Shown here one piece after another: positions 51,315 through 62,200 of a DNA stretch of 64,000 bases. Numbering within the stretch: position 1 is the stretch's first letter; every line of letters begins with the position of its first letter. The translations under genes were made by a program, and so were the position numbers. Where the stretch lies: assembly GCF_001636315.1 (NCBI RefSeq), contig NZ_KV440949.1, positions 5,660,084 to 5,724,083 on the forward strand, given 5' to 3'. Under the pieces are notes generated by a model. That model worked only from the letters and a program-made list of their open reading frames with translations. It did no database searches and was not told the origin of the DNA. This stretch comes from Neobacillus mesonae. GTDB lineage: Bacteria; Bacillota; Bacilli; Bacillales; Cytobacillaceae.

Positions 51315-52721
51315 TTAATTAAAGGATGTTGTATTTACCTCCAATGCGGATGCGTATTTGTAAATAGTTGCTTCATCAAACCAATTCCCCACCAATTGTA
51401 AACCAATTGGAAGACCGGTTGTAGAAGTTCCGCAAGGCATGGATAAACTTGGCAATCCCAATAAATTAAATGGACCGGTAAATTTGTTTAAAACCGCACT
51501 AATATGGACAATTGAGTCCCCTATAATGATTTCTCTTTCGTCAATATTTACAGGTAAAATTGGGACAGTTGGAACTATGAGCACATCGGTCTGTGAAAAA
51601 ACTTTTCGAAATTCCATCATGGCTTTCTGCTTCACTTGTTGGGCAGTAATATATTCTGTTGCGTTTATTGCTGCACCGGTAAGTAGACGTACTTTTACTT
51701 CCTCATCCCATTGATCAGGATATTCTTGTAATCGTTCACTATGGACCGTATAGGCTTCACATTTTAAAATCGTTCTAAATGCTTCAATGATTTTATCCAT
51801 GTCAGGTATTTCGATAGATTTCACTTGAACGCCCAGTTTTTGAAAAGTATCCAATGCTACTCGTAAGCATTGATTAATTTCTTCTTCCACAGCAAGGAAA
51901 AATGATGATTTTGGTACAGCAATTGTCATTCCATTTATATCTTTATTAAGAAATGTAGTAAAGTCCGCATTATCCATTTTTACAGAATAGGGATCGTTAT
52001 CATCGTATCCGGATAATACATTTAATAAAATAGCATTATCCTGAACGGTTTTAGTCATCGGGCCAACCGTATCCATCGTCCAACAAAGAGGAAAAACTCC
52101 ATATTTGCTTACTCTTCCAAAGGTGGGCTTCATTCCAACAATCCCATTAAACGAGGATGGAATCCGGATAGAGCCGCCTGTATCCGTTCCGAGTGCTGCA
52201 TAACATAAAGAGGCAGCAACAGCCGATCCGGATCCGCTGCTCGAGCCTCCGGAAATTTTCGCTGGATCATGGGCATTTTTTACTGGTCCGAAAAAGGAAC
52301 GGTCACCAGTGGTGCCATAAGCAAATTGATGTGTATTAAGCTTTCCTAAAATGACCGCTCCTGCTTTTCTCAGTTTTTCAACAACGGTTGCATGATAGCT
52401 GGGAACATAATTTTTAAAAATTTCCGAGCCCATTGTTGTTTTCGTATTCTTAGTAAAAATAAGATCCTTTAAAGCAATTGGCACCCCATGCAGCGGGCCT
52501 CTGATAATTCCACAAGCTATTTCCTCTTCAGCTTGCTCTGCTTGAATTATAGCATCCTCTTCTGTAAGTGTGATATAGGTGTTGAATTCTTTGTCTTTGG
52601 AGGCAATCCTCTCCAACATTTTTTTGGTAATCTCGGTTGGTGAAACCTGCTTATTCCTGTATGCAACAGATAAAGAGGAAATATCCGTCTCTAATAAAGA
52701 ATCATTAAATTGAACAGACAT
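51315..52721 (-). CDS. Amidase (GatA/amidase signature family)
   Basis: 468 residues after AGGGGGAGC. The Ser-cisSer-Lys triad is visible: Lys in IALKDLIFTKN, Ser in SGGSSSGSGSAVAA and the nucleophile Ser in GTDTGGSIRIPS. Length and KKMLERIASKDKEFNTYITL point to a stand-alone amidase such as allophanate or indoleacetamide hydrolase type rather than GatA, as gatB/gatC are absent. It lies 30 bases after the SDR gene, in one operon. Confidence 0.9.
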   Translation of the reverse strand: MSVQFNDSLLETDISSLSVAYRNKQVSPTEITKKMLERIASKDKEFNTYITLTEEDAIIQAEQAEEEIACGIIRGPLHGVPIALKDLIFTKNTKTTMGSEIFKNYVPSYHATVVEKLRKAGAVILGKLNTHQFAYGTTGDRSFFGPVKNAHDPAKISGGSSSGSGSAVAASLCYAALGTDTGGSIRIPSSFNGIVGMKPTFGRVSKYGVFPLCWTMDTVGPMTKTVQDNAILLNVLSGYDDNDPYSVKMDNADFTTFLNKDINGMTIAVPKSSFFLAVEEEINQCLRVALDTFQKLGVQVKSIEIPDMDKIIEAFRTILKCEAYTVHSERLQEYPDQWDEEVKVRLLTGAAINATEYITAQQVKQKAMMEFRKVFSQTDVLIVPTVPILPVNIDEREIIIGDSIVHISAVLNKFTGPFNLLGLPSLSMPCGTSTTGLPIGLQLVGNWFDEATIYKYASALEVNTTSFN

Positions 52722-52750
52722 GAAAAGCTCCCCCTTCCTATTTACGTTGA

Positions 52751-53521
52751 CTACCACACTAAATAGCCGCCATCTGCATGTAAAACAGAACCGGTTGTAT
52801 AGGAGGACGCATCCGAAGCCAACAAGACTGCGAGGCTGGCAATTTCTGATGGATCTGCCAACCTGCCAAGGGGTATTAGACTTTCTACTTCCTTTACATT
52901 TTCCTTATTTTCCAAAAGTCCTTTGGTCATCGTTGTTCTTGTATAACCAGGTGCAATCGAATTCACTCGAATGTTGTATTGGGCCCATTCTGAGGCAAGG
53001 CATTGGGTTAACATATGGATACCTGCTTTAGAAACATTGTATGCACATTGAGGCTCTTTATTGGCAATAAAGCTTGAAATGGAGGCGGTATTTACGATGG
53101 AACCGCTTCTTCTTTTCATCATTTCCCTTCCTGCATATTTAGACATCAGAAAGACGCTGTCTAAATTCACCTCAAGGATATGTTTCCATTCCTTTAATGA
53201 CATGTCTTCAAAATTTGATTTTTGCATGATACCGGCATTATTTATGAGAATATCAATTTTACCAAAATGCTCCATTGTAAGATTCACTAACCTTATGACT
53301 TCATCTACTCGAGAGACATCCGCTGGAACGGCTATTGATTTCACCTGATATGACTGTAATTCTTGCGTAGTTTGAGCTGCCTTTTCAGCATGAATATCGA
53401 CCACGACCACATCGGAGCCAAATTGAGCCAAAGCAATGGCTATTTCTTTTCCAATACCTGATCCGGCACCAGTCACTATGGAAGTTTTATTGTTTAAATT
53501 AAACCTATTTTTATAATTCAT
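52751..53521 (-). CDS. Short-chain dehydrogenase/reductase (FabG-like)
   Basis: 256 residues. Cofactor motif TGAGSGIGKEIAIAL, NNAG in ILINNAGIM, catalytic Ser in NTASISSFIA, and Tyr/Lys in YNVSKAG. The end SSYTTGSVLHADGGYLVW is typical. Substrate unknown; the following amidase suggests a shared catabolic path. First gene of the pair. Confidence 0.92.
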   Translation of the reverse strand: MNYKNRFNLNNKTSIVTGAGSGIGKEIAIALAQFGSDVVVVDIHAEKAAQTTQELQSYQVKSIAVPADVSRVDEVIRLVNLTMEHFGKIDILINNAGIMQKSNFEDMSLKEWKHILEVNLDSVFLMSKYAGREMMKRRSGSIVNTASISSFIANKEPQCAYNVSKAGIHMLTQCLASEWAQYNIRVNSIAPGYTRTTMTKGLLENKENVKEVESLIPLGRLADPSEIASLAVLLASDASSYTTGSVLHADGGYLVW

Positions 53522-53783
53522 AGTTCCTCCATTTGCTCAGAAATTTATAGATTGCTAGTTTTACAGCATGACATCGCCCAAATTGGGTCCGAGCGTTTGA
53601 CCGGTATAAGCATTTCCGTCCGGGTCTGAAGCTAGGAGGTTAGGTTGATACCGGTGGTCGGGATCGAAATAGCTTCATAGGTATTGAGTTTATAAGATTT
53701 TGTAAGGGTAATGTGTAAAATTTGTGTAAAATGATATGGATGTATAAATTTTATAAGAAGTGTTTTGAATTCCTCCTATATTT
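53522..53783. other. Intergenic region
   Basis: No gene. It holds a GACCGGTATAAGC...GATACCGGTGGTC inverted pair at about 53,610-53,660, possibly a structured element. Confidence 0.35.
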
Positions 53784-55030
53784 TTAGCTAAGCAACTTAT
53801 TAACAATTGTTGGCCATTGAGATGAGAGTTCATTTTTTATTCTAGAAAAAGCATACTCAAGTCTATATTCCTCTTCTAAACTTTCACTAAAAGTCCAAAA
53901 AATTTTAAAATTAATTCCATTTTCTTTTTCTAATGTATCTATTTTTGTAATATCAATCTTCTTACTACCTAACTTTTCAGTTATTACTTTACTTATTCTA
54001 CCTTATTTAGTAAAAATCGTAAGTTCAGTTACATACATGGCTTCCTCTGATTCGGGATTAACCGAAAATTTACCTTTTTCGATTGATTCCTTTATTTTAC
54101 TATATACTTTATATCTTATATTCTTATACCTGTCTAGGCATCCTTTACCTTTTAGTTCTTCATATTTTTCTAAATATAACTTTATGTGATTGTATAAATG
54201 TTCATGAACGGCCTCTTCTCCTAGTTCAACTAGTTTTCTAATACCCTCTTGAAAAATCTCAGATGAAAGTTCCTGATCACCATGATGTACGGTAAAGTTT
54301 TCAATTGAGTAAGCAACCTCTAGAGTGTCTTTTTCATTAAGAATGGAAGTAAACTCGTTTAAAATAGTTTTTAAAAAATCATCTTGTAAGATATTGCTTA
54401 TTTTTACTTTATAGTTATTTACTATATCTTTTACAGTTTGTGTTGGGACATAAAGGTCTAGGTCATATTTATCCTCTTCAGTTTCTTCATCTTTTGTTCC
54501 GCTGACATAATCAACGACAAATTCCCTGTTATTAAAAATTTCTGCATTTTCTAAACTTTCTTGCATTCTAATTAAATCTTGAGTTATATCAGTTATTAAA
54601 AAACTTTTAATAGCTTTCTCGTTACCAATTAATTTATAGTAGCCCTCCTTGATTTCAAAGTGTTTACTATATCCTCTGCAAAAAAAAGATAAGCTTTTTT
54701 GTTATTTTCCTTCCCTGTATGTATATTAAGAAAAAATTCATTCCTTGGATTACCATTGTTATCTTCTAAATAATCTATTTTAACTTTAACCTCATTTAAT
54801 CGACCATTTCTTGTTATTTCACGAAATTTAGATTGGACAAATCCTAATCTGGTTGGTTCGAAATCAAGCATATTTTTTTGTGTCAAGCGCCTTTGAATAA
54901 TAAAATCTGCTCCTTCTATATCAACTGATCGCTCTAGAATCCAAAAACGATCAATTAGAAATTCCTTAGTCCTAGATTCACCAATAGTTCCATTCTCCAT
55001 TTTTTTTAACCAAGCTTCTGGTTCATACAT
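53784..55030 (-). pseudogene. Nuclease-like DUF4365-type gene with frameshift and stop
   Basis: Three frame pieces give one protein of about 415 residues. Piece 1 (55030-54629) has GESRTKEFLIDRFWILERSV then DIEGADFIIQRR and FVQSKF, a possible PD-(D/E)xK nuclease core as in DUF4365. One A added near 54,668 joins FFAEDIV to KHFEIKEGYYKLIGNEK of piece 2. An in-frame TAA at 54003 then separates GRISKVITEKLGSKKIDITK, which ends at 53784. Last gene of the defence island; probably inactive unless two sequencing errors are present. Confidence 0.6.
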
Positions 55031-55188
55031 TTCTCTATCCCCAATACATAAAAAACTATTAATAGTAATAGTATTATAATTATTATTAACAAAATATTGA
55101 ATTCATTTTACCTAACACATTTAAACAATAGTTTACAGGCTAGATTCATCAAATAAGAAACATCTTTTCCTATCACCAAGTCCTGAAC

Positions 55189-56532
55189 TCATCCCAACCC
55201 CCTCCTCACCTTGCTCAAAAATGATTGTTCGAGTGTATTGAACGAATCATCTCTAACTATATCAGGATCAACCTCTAAGCGTAAAAAATGCAAGTTTTTG
55301 TTTTTAATATTTTGATATTTCCAAGGGCTTTCATTTTCCATTTCTGATAGAGCAGTTTGGTTACCTTTCAAAATAGGATAAACTAAAAATGCATCAGTCC
55401 GTTCATTTGGTAGATGATATGCGGACAGGTATGCCGTCATTTGGTATAAATCCTCTCTCACGATACCTTTTGGCCTGTCTGGACGACTTTCAGTATTTTT
55501 ATATTTAGCATCGACGATACCAATCGTATTTTTCTGCTTATTCAGTAAGATATCTGGCTTTAATCTTCCATGAAACTGTCCCGATCTGCTTTTTAGAAGA
55601 TAGTCATTTTCTTCATCACTTCTTCCAATATGTTTAACGTCTAAATCTGTCAGCCCATCGTCTAACAGATGATATAAATAAAGCTCCCACAATTCAGCCA
55701 TATCAATTAAAGTACCAATTACTTTCTCTTCACCAACCACGGTCGATTGCAAAGCTTGTTGATTGATAATTGGTAGCGAAAGGTTGACAAGACTTCGATA
55801 GCTTTCATTTATTGGTGTATATCTAATTGGTTTTCTTAACAAAGCGTAAACAGATCGTTCATTATAAGAAAACTGATTTTTTATCTGCATGATAAGTTCT
55901 CTTGTTCTTCCTGTTGTCCACCATGTTTTTGTTACATCAACATGTAATGCTTGATTAATTCGATCATAGGCCAGTAATAATATATTACAGATTGTTTCAT
56001 CCAACTGCTTTTCTCTTGTCATACTGATTAACTGTTTACTACCTCGTTTCGATTCCATGGCTGTTTGCGGAACTAGCAAGCGACCTCTAATAGACTGCCC
56101 CAGGTAAATTTGATTTCTTCTAGTGTAAGGTAATCCATGTTTAGAGGCTATCATTAGCTTATTGGACCACAGTTTTGCTATTAGTTCCCATATCCAAAGT
56201 CGGCCTTCTTGATATTTTCCAGTAGAATCAAAGAGTTTAACTCCAAATATTCGACTAAGCCAGTGACGAATCGTTACCATTCCAAAACGAGGTTCAATTG
56301 TTAATGTTTTTCCTTTATATAGAATCTCACCAATGTATCTACCCGTTCTCCACAACGACCGCTTTTCATCAAAGCTTAGTACTGGTTCATCCTCGGCGTG
56401 CCGTTCTAAAAAAGAGAACATTATGTTTGAACCAACAATTACTTTAGCAACTTCACGCAGCCATTCTTCCTGCTCTTTATCTAAGTTCGGTATTACTGAT
56501 AAGTCTTTTGCTTTTATATACATAAGTTTCAC
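55189..56532 (-). CDS. mcrC: McrC, nuclease subunit of McrBC-type restriction
   Basis: 447 residues. The N-terminal half matches McrC (EKRSLWRTGRYIGEILYKGK, RIFGVKLFDSTG) and the C-terminal half holds the PD-(D/E)xK nuclease: LKPDILLN followed by IGIVDAKYKN. With McrB it would cut modified DNA after GTP hydrolysis and translocation. It overlaps mcrB by four bases (GTGA), so the two are translationally coupled. Start GTG 56532 or ATG 56523. Confidence 0.9.
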   Translation of the reverse strand: MKLMYIKAKDLSVIPNLDKEQEEWLREVAKVIVGSNIMFSFLERHAEDEPVLSFDEKRSLWRTGRYIGEILYKGKTLTIEPRFGMVTIRHWLSRIFGVKLFDSTGKYQEGRLWIWELIAKLWSNKLMIASKHGLPYTRRNQIYLGQSIRGRLLVPQTAMESKRGSKQLISMTREKQLDETICNILLLAYDRINQALHVDVTKTWWTTGRTRELIMQIKNQFSYNERSVYALLRKPIRYTPINESYRSLVNLSLPIINQQALQSTVVGEEKVIGTLIDMAELWELYLYHLLDDGLTDLDVKHIGRSDEENDYLLKSRSGQFHGRLKPDILLNKQKNTIGIVDAKYKNTESRPDRPKGIVREDLYQMTAYLSAYHLPNERTDAFLVYPILKGNQTALSEMENESPWKYQNIKNKNLHFLRLEVDPDIVRDDSFNTLEQSFLSKVRRGLG

Positions 56533-58316
56533 CCTAGAAAAAGCTGTTCGAGTTCTTGGATAAATTTTTTTCGTTGTTGCAAATCTATTCCTGATAGATA
56601 TTGCTCAATGAGTGGATAAATGGAGAAATTCCATAATGCTCTCATAGGTTCTCTCGCTTTGCTATTTTTATAAAAAAGAACTGTTTGTACTTGCTTTTCA
56701 CCTAATAATGTTCTTTCCACAAATGGGACAATATCAGCAAAATAAGTATGTCCAATTTGATAATTTTCTCCAAGATAATAGTGATTGGATATCGCTTGAT
56801 TTAATTTCTCACAACGACTTGCAAGATCTATAAACTCGTCCTCTACTCGTTCCCACGGCTTCCATCGTTTCTTTCCTTCTGAAGCTTTGTTCCAATTATA
56901 CTTAACTAATTTTAAGAAATCATTTGTAGAATAGCCCTCAAAGTACCACAGAAATCTCCGACGTAAAGCGAAATCAACTTGCTCTAATGATTGGTCAATC
57001 AAATTCATCGTCCCAATAAAATAGATGTTGGATGGTATGGAGAGATAAGTTGGTTCATCTGATGCACCTGCAAGCTGAATTTTCTGATCCCGATTTTCTA
57101 ACAATGAAAAACATTCGCCAAAAACTTTACTTATATCAGCTCGATTCATTTCATCAAGGATTAAAACATAAGGGATATTTTTATTGTCAGGATCTTTTTC
57201 CATCATCTCAATGATTTGTAAGAGTACACCATTCTTGTATGCTGTTTGTCCACCCTCTACAATCTGCAGTCCTCTAATAAAATCTTCATACCCGTATCCA
57301 GGATGAAACTGAACACGCCGAATTCTTTCCTCAATAACACGTTCTACTTTTTCTGTTTCGGTAAAAAATCGCTTCGGCCCCCACTCAGTTAAAAGATGCT
57401 TTCTTATAAAGCGTTCTGCCAATGAAACCGCTCCATAGGTTTTACCTGTACCAGGAGGACCATAAAATACGATTTGTTTCTTTATTTCAAGTCCTTGTTC
57501 TGGGGTGAGGTCATCTACATCGTTGTCACTGTACCACACTTCCCGTAAAGGAGAACGATAAAAATCCAGTTTCTTAACTGATAATATCTTTTCAAGCTTT
57601 TGACGGATTTGATATATTAATTCATCCAAATCTTCTTCGTCACTATCCCCAATCATATCTTGAAATATTTGATAGATATGTCGCTTGTGACCTTTACTCG
57701 CAATTCGCTCATATCTCTCTGGAAAAAGGAGATGGAGCAGAATATGACGTCCCTGCATTTGTCCTTCACTTTGTAAATTTTCTAGTATTTCTTGAATGGC
57801 TTTATGGTTATATAGTTCCGACTTTCGCTTTTCTAAATCCTTCGAAAGAAGTTCCAATGCAAATAGTCCAATTAATTTGATTTCAAACGGACGACGTGTA
57901 TTATATGCAATTCCTGTTCCTCCAATGCCATTCTGAAGAGCACGATTTATTTCTGTAGTGTATTCAATCGGATTGTCTTTCCAACCTGCTATTTTATTTA
58001 GTATATTTTTCTTTTTATGTAACGTGATATTTGATGGATAAAGCAAATAAATTAACACAAGCTCAGTTGCTAATTGATAGACTCTTTTATGTTGACCAGA
58101 TAACTGTCTTTCTAACTTTTCCTCAAAACTATTATTAGATTCATCTCGATCATCAATAAAGCATGCTTTAAACGCAAGTAAATTTTCCTTCGACCAAACT
58201 TGATCTTTAGGCCATAACAAAGAGCCTCCCTTTAATAAGCAATCGGTCTTCCACTTTTTGATTATGTTATAAATTCCCTCTGTATCCTCAGGTTTTGTAT
58301 GATAGAAAATAGCCAT
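56529..58316 (-). CDS. mcrB: McrB, AAA+ GTPase subunit of McrBC-type restriction
   Basis: Start ATG 58316 after GGGGGAAT. 595 residues. The N-terminal half is specific to this system and should recognise the modified DNA; it is not the E. coli McrB domain. The AAA+ part has Walker A YGPPGTGKT at about 309-317, Walker B YVLILDEMNRAD, the McrB hallmark GTMNLIDQS (NxxD) and the arginine-finger region ALRRRF. Confidence 0.92.
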   Translation of the reverse strand: MAIFYHTKPEDTEGIYNIIKKWKTDCLLKGGSLLWPKDQVWSKENLLAFKACFIDDRDESNNSFEEKLERQLSGQHKRVYQLATELVLIYLLYPSNITLHKKKNILNKIAGWKDNPIEYTTEINRALQNGIGGTGIAYNTRRPFEIKLIGLFALELLSKDLEKRKSELYNHKAIQEILENLQSEGQMQGRHILLHLLFPERYERIASKGHKRHIYQIFQDMIGDSDEEDLDELIYQIRQKLEKILSVKKLDFYRSPLREVWYSDNDVDDLTPEQGLEIKKQIVFYGPPGTGKTYGAVSLAERFIRKHLLTEWGPKRFFTETEKVERVIEERIRRVQFHPGYGYEDFIRGLQIVEGGQTAYKNGVLLQIIEMMEKDPDNKNIPYVLILDEMNRADISKVFGECFSLLENRDQKIQLAGASDEPTYLSIPSNIYFIGTMNLIDQSLEQVDFALRRRFLWYFEGYSTNDFLKLVKYNWNKASEGKKRWKPWERVEDEFIDLASRCEKLNQAISNHYYLGENYQIGHTYFADIVPFVERTLLGEKQVQTVLFYKNSKAREPMRALWNFSIYPLIEQYLSGIDLQQRKKFIQELEQLFLG

Positions 58317-58485
58317 GTTTATTCCCCCATTCGCCCTTAATATCATAAGTGAATAATACCCAGTTCCACTTAACAATATCCACCTCATGATAAGATCTGC
58401 TCATTAAATTGTTCAATGAAATCTAACGCAGTCCCTCTCTCTTATTTAAAAATCTATTAACCTACAAAGTGTTACTTAGGTCAAG

Positions 58486-59175
58486 TTAATATATTACTTT
58501 TATTTCCCGAATGATTTTAAACTCACCATCTATATTTCCCACTGATAGCCCCCTTAGAATCATTCCCTTTTGAATGCAACTTTTTATCTTCTTAAAGAAT
58601 TCCTCATCCTCTTTATTTAAGCTTATTTCTCTTGTTATTGGACTTAGGCTGACTATGTAATACTCAATTGAATAACCTGACTGGAGCATTATTTCCAACT
58701 GTTCAAGTTGCCTAACTGCTCTCTCTGACTTAACAATAGGAAATAGACCGGCTCTTCTAGTGGATATAAGGCCTTTAATCTCTATAATGGTTTTTATATT
58801 CTTCTGTTCATTAAAATTAATTAAGTCTGCTTTATAATTGTTGATTTTATACTCTTTTTTTAAATCAGTATAATTATCCTCTAATTTCATCTCTAAATAT
58901 GATGAGACAATATCATTAACCATATTTAGATTAAGTAAAACATACTTATTATAGTATTTCACAGCATATAATGAATATTTAGTTCTACATTTTTCAGAGC
59001 TGTTCAATTTTAATAATACCTTTTTCCCTTTTAATTTAAGATAATTTTCTAATCGAGAAGAACTTGGGACATAACATTCCTCTACTTTTCCATCAATTAA
59101 GACTTCACATAAGAATCTATTCTTGCTTTCTCTTAAAAACTCACCATTAATAATTGTACTTTTATTAGATATCAT
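58486..59175 (-). CDS. SfsA-like nuclease
   Basis: ATG 59175 with GAGG about 8 bases upstream. 229 residues. An OB-like front (NRFLCEVLIDGKVEECYVPS, GKKVLLKLNSSE) is followed by a nuclease-like core: Asp in YKADLIN, then TIIEIKGLIS and LFPIVKSERAVRQLEQLE. The order matches SfsA, a family with PD-(D/E)xK-type DNA/R-loop nuclease activity. Sugar-fermentation SfsA is usually alone; its place here between an FtsK-like ATPase and McrBC suggests use as a defence effector. Confidence 0.7.
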   Translation of the reverse strand: MISNKSTIINGEFLRESKNRFLCEVLIDGKVEECYVPSSSRLENYLKLKGKKVLLKLNSSEKCRTKYSLYAVKYYNKYVLLNLNMVNDIVSSYLEMKLEDNYTDLKKEYKINNYKADLINFNEQKNIKTIIEIKGLISTRRAGLFPIVKSERAVRQLEQLEIMLQSGYSIEYYIVSLSPITREISLNKEDEEFFKKIKSCIQKGMILRGLSVGNIDGEFKIIREIKVIY

Positions 59176-59217
59176 GAAAATCAATCCTCGCTGCATTACT
59201 TTTAGTTTTAACCTGTA

Positions 59218-59254
59218 TAAAAGCCCTTTAGGTGTTCCACCTAAAAGGCTTTTG
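59218..59254 (-). terminator. Terminator after the FtsK-like gene
   Basis: Minus strand: AAAAGCCTTTTAGGTG-GAAC-ACCTAAAGGGCTTTT, starting three bases after the stop. Some read-through into the SfsA-like gene is expected if they form one operon. Confidence 0.8.
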
Positions 59255-59256
59255 CA

Positions 59257-62200
59257 TTAGTTCTTATACTTGTTATCTAAAAATTTTTGAAGTTGCTCTT
59301 CGCTAATAAATAACCCTTGTATCCTTCGTAAGTCACCATTGATGGAATAAAGCATATCCCCTTTTCCAAGTAAATCCTCAGCTCCTGAAGCATCCAGTAT
59401 AGTTCTTGAATCCTGATTGGCTGGTAAACTAAATGATATTCTCGTAGGCACATTTGCTTTTAAACGTGAGGTTACAATATCAGCACTTGGACGCTGTGTT
59501 GCTATAACTAGATGTATTCCCACATTTCTAGACCTTTGTGCCAATCTTATCATATTTCTTTCAAAGTCCTCTTTATTTCCCTCTAGATCAGCCACTGATA
59601 CTAAATCAGCATATTCATCAATTATTACCAATATAGGCTTAAGAAGATTATCAGGATTATTTTCGTTATAAGTAAAAATATCTCTATTTCTAGACTGTCT
59701 AAGTAAATTCGTTCTTCTAGGTAATTCATTTTCTACTAAGTCGTTAAGAATATCAACTGCATCTTCCGCTTCAATGATCACTTCATTATTTCTTAAGTGT
59801 GGAAGTTCTTCAAAAAATATAAAATCAGTTTGTTTAGGATCAATTATTACAAGTTCTAATTCATCTTCAGTATATTGGGATATAAGACTTACTATAATAC
59901 TGTATAGAAATATTGTTTTTCCTGAACCTGTTGATCCGGCAGTAAGAAGATGTGGTGCTTTTGCTATGTTTAAAATTTCAATTTCTCCGCTTGGCTCCTG
60001 ACCTAATATCACATTTAAGTTCCCAATATCAGATGCTGGAAGTTGATTTAGAAAACTCAGTAAGTTAACTGTATCTGTTTTTTCTCTTGGCACATCTACA
60101 TATATGAAGTTTGTCCCACGCTCATTGTCAATTAATATTTCATTAGTTGCTTCTATTTCTCTTGCTATATCAGATCGGACCCTTAGAATCTTTTGAAGTG
60201 TCTCTCCAGGGCGCAGTCTTACTCTGAAGCGAACAAATCTAGATGCAATTAAAGCTTTTGATGGGTCAACTTCTTGGACATCAATCGAAAAATCTTTCAT
60301 TGCTCTTTTTATAGATACAGCAGTGGTTTCAATAAATTTTTCTAATTCATCATCTATTTCCTTTTTGCGGTCTGTTTCCTCTGAATCTTCTGTATCTTTT
60401 TCTATTACATCGTACTTAATTAGTTTGTTCTGCTCTATTAAATCCATATTTTTTGATTTACCCTGCTCAGCAGTCTGCTCTGTACTATCGTTAGAACTCA
60501 TTACCTCTTTGTTTTGAATCTCTTCAAAATCACTATCCGAGGTTTTTTTCTCAATAGCATCTTTAGTTACACTTTTTTTCTTAGCTTGATAATTTTCTTT
60601 AATATTTGATTCAACTTGCCTATCACTATTATTACAATTTGTTAATATTTTTTCGATGATATCATCTTTTATCTCATATAATACTATTTCATTTTCAGCA
60701 ACACATTTAGTACCATATCGATCTGTATTGCCCTGTACATTAAAACATATATGATACAAACTTAACTTTATATTTACTTCAATATTTCCTGCAAAAAGAT
60801 CATTAATAAAGTTTGTCCATATCTTCTTTTTTGACTTATCCAAGCCTAAGCTATGAAGTACCTTAAATACTTGATACCTTAATAATTCTCTTCTTGAAAC
60901 ACTTGTTATCTTATCAGGTTCAAAAAATATTTCATAAATTATCTTGTAAACTGAGTTTAATTGTTCTATCGCTTCACCTTTAATTTCATTTATCTCAGTT
61001 CCATCTTCTAATGCCGTGTTTTCAATTGAATAAGCTCGGTAAGTTTTTACCTCAATTATTTCAATTTCTGCTTGAAAATCATTGATTTTCTTGATACCTA
61101 TTAAATCTGATATTGTATTTTCTTCTCTCTCACTCAACCAGCGTCTTGCCAAATCGGTATCAAGGCTTGCTAAGATACTATCTTTATTAGATTGTTTATA
61201 CCAAAAGGAAGATATAGCAGTTCCAATGGCTCCCTTGCTATGATTTTGATTAAATGTTTGGTTTGTAGATAATGAAGCAATATTTAAAATACCTTTCTCA
61301 TTCAATGATTGTATTTCTTTTAATACCATTTCCAAGCAGTTTGGTTTGGGATCATAATTCCCGATTTCTCTGACTATCCTGTCTATTCCACTTGTAAGCT
61401 TTGACCAATTTTTTGAATAAACACCTACTTCACGATAAGAACCTGATTGATAGTAAATACAGTTCTCCGATCCAATGGTGCTTATTTCAAAATTTTTCAG
61501 ATTCGGGTCTGCAATCACTAGCCATTCAGAGGAATTAATTATTTTTTCGAGTGTACCCTTTATACTCTCTGTATTTGCTACTACAGTATTGTGCCACCCT
61601 CTCGGTCTATCGTTTAGCCTGGCAATTAACTCATGATGATCAGAAAAAATATTCCCGTCCGAGGATGGTATTATTTCCAGACGATCTGTCATAGGATCAT
61701 AGTGAAACACCTTTGGTACACATAATGGGTGAATTCTTAGATTTAATCTACTTTCGGTTTTCACTTCACTTACTGTTCTTTTACTCGGATCAAAAAGTAT
61801 TACCGAATGAAATTGTTTTGGCTTAAACTTGCTTACCAGTTGATCAAAGTCATATGTTTTTGAATGTATTTTTAGTGTAAACGAATTACTTTCACCAAAA
61901 AGGTCTAATAAGCCTTCATCAACATCTTCAAGATTAGACCATTGCTGAGAGGTTTCTTTTGTTTTAAATAAATCGATGTGAATCCCCCTTAGAACTTTGC
62001 TATTTATTTTGTCTCTTACTAACTCAAGGATACTTTTGCAATCAGGGGGGTTAATAAACCCTAATCTTAAGCCATTTTTACTATGCGGGTAAAGACTAAT
62101 AAACTTATCAATTGATTTTCTAACTGCATCTAGTCCATCAGAAACCTGATTTACTTGCTGTTCGCTAGAGTAAATTGGTAGTCTACCAATTTTACCAACC

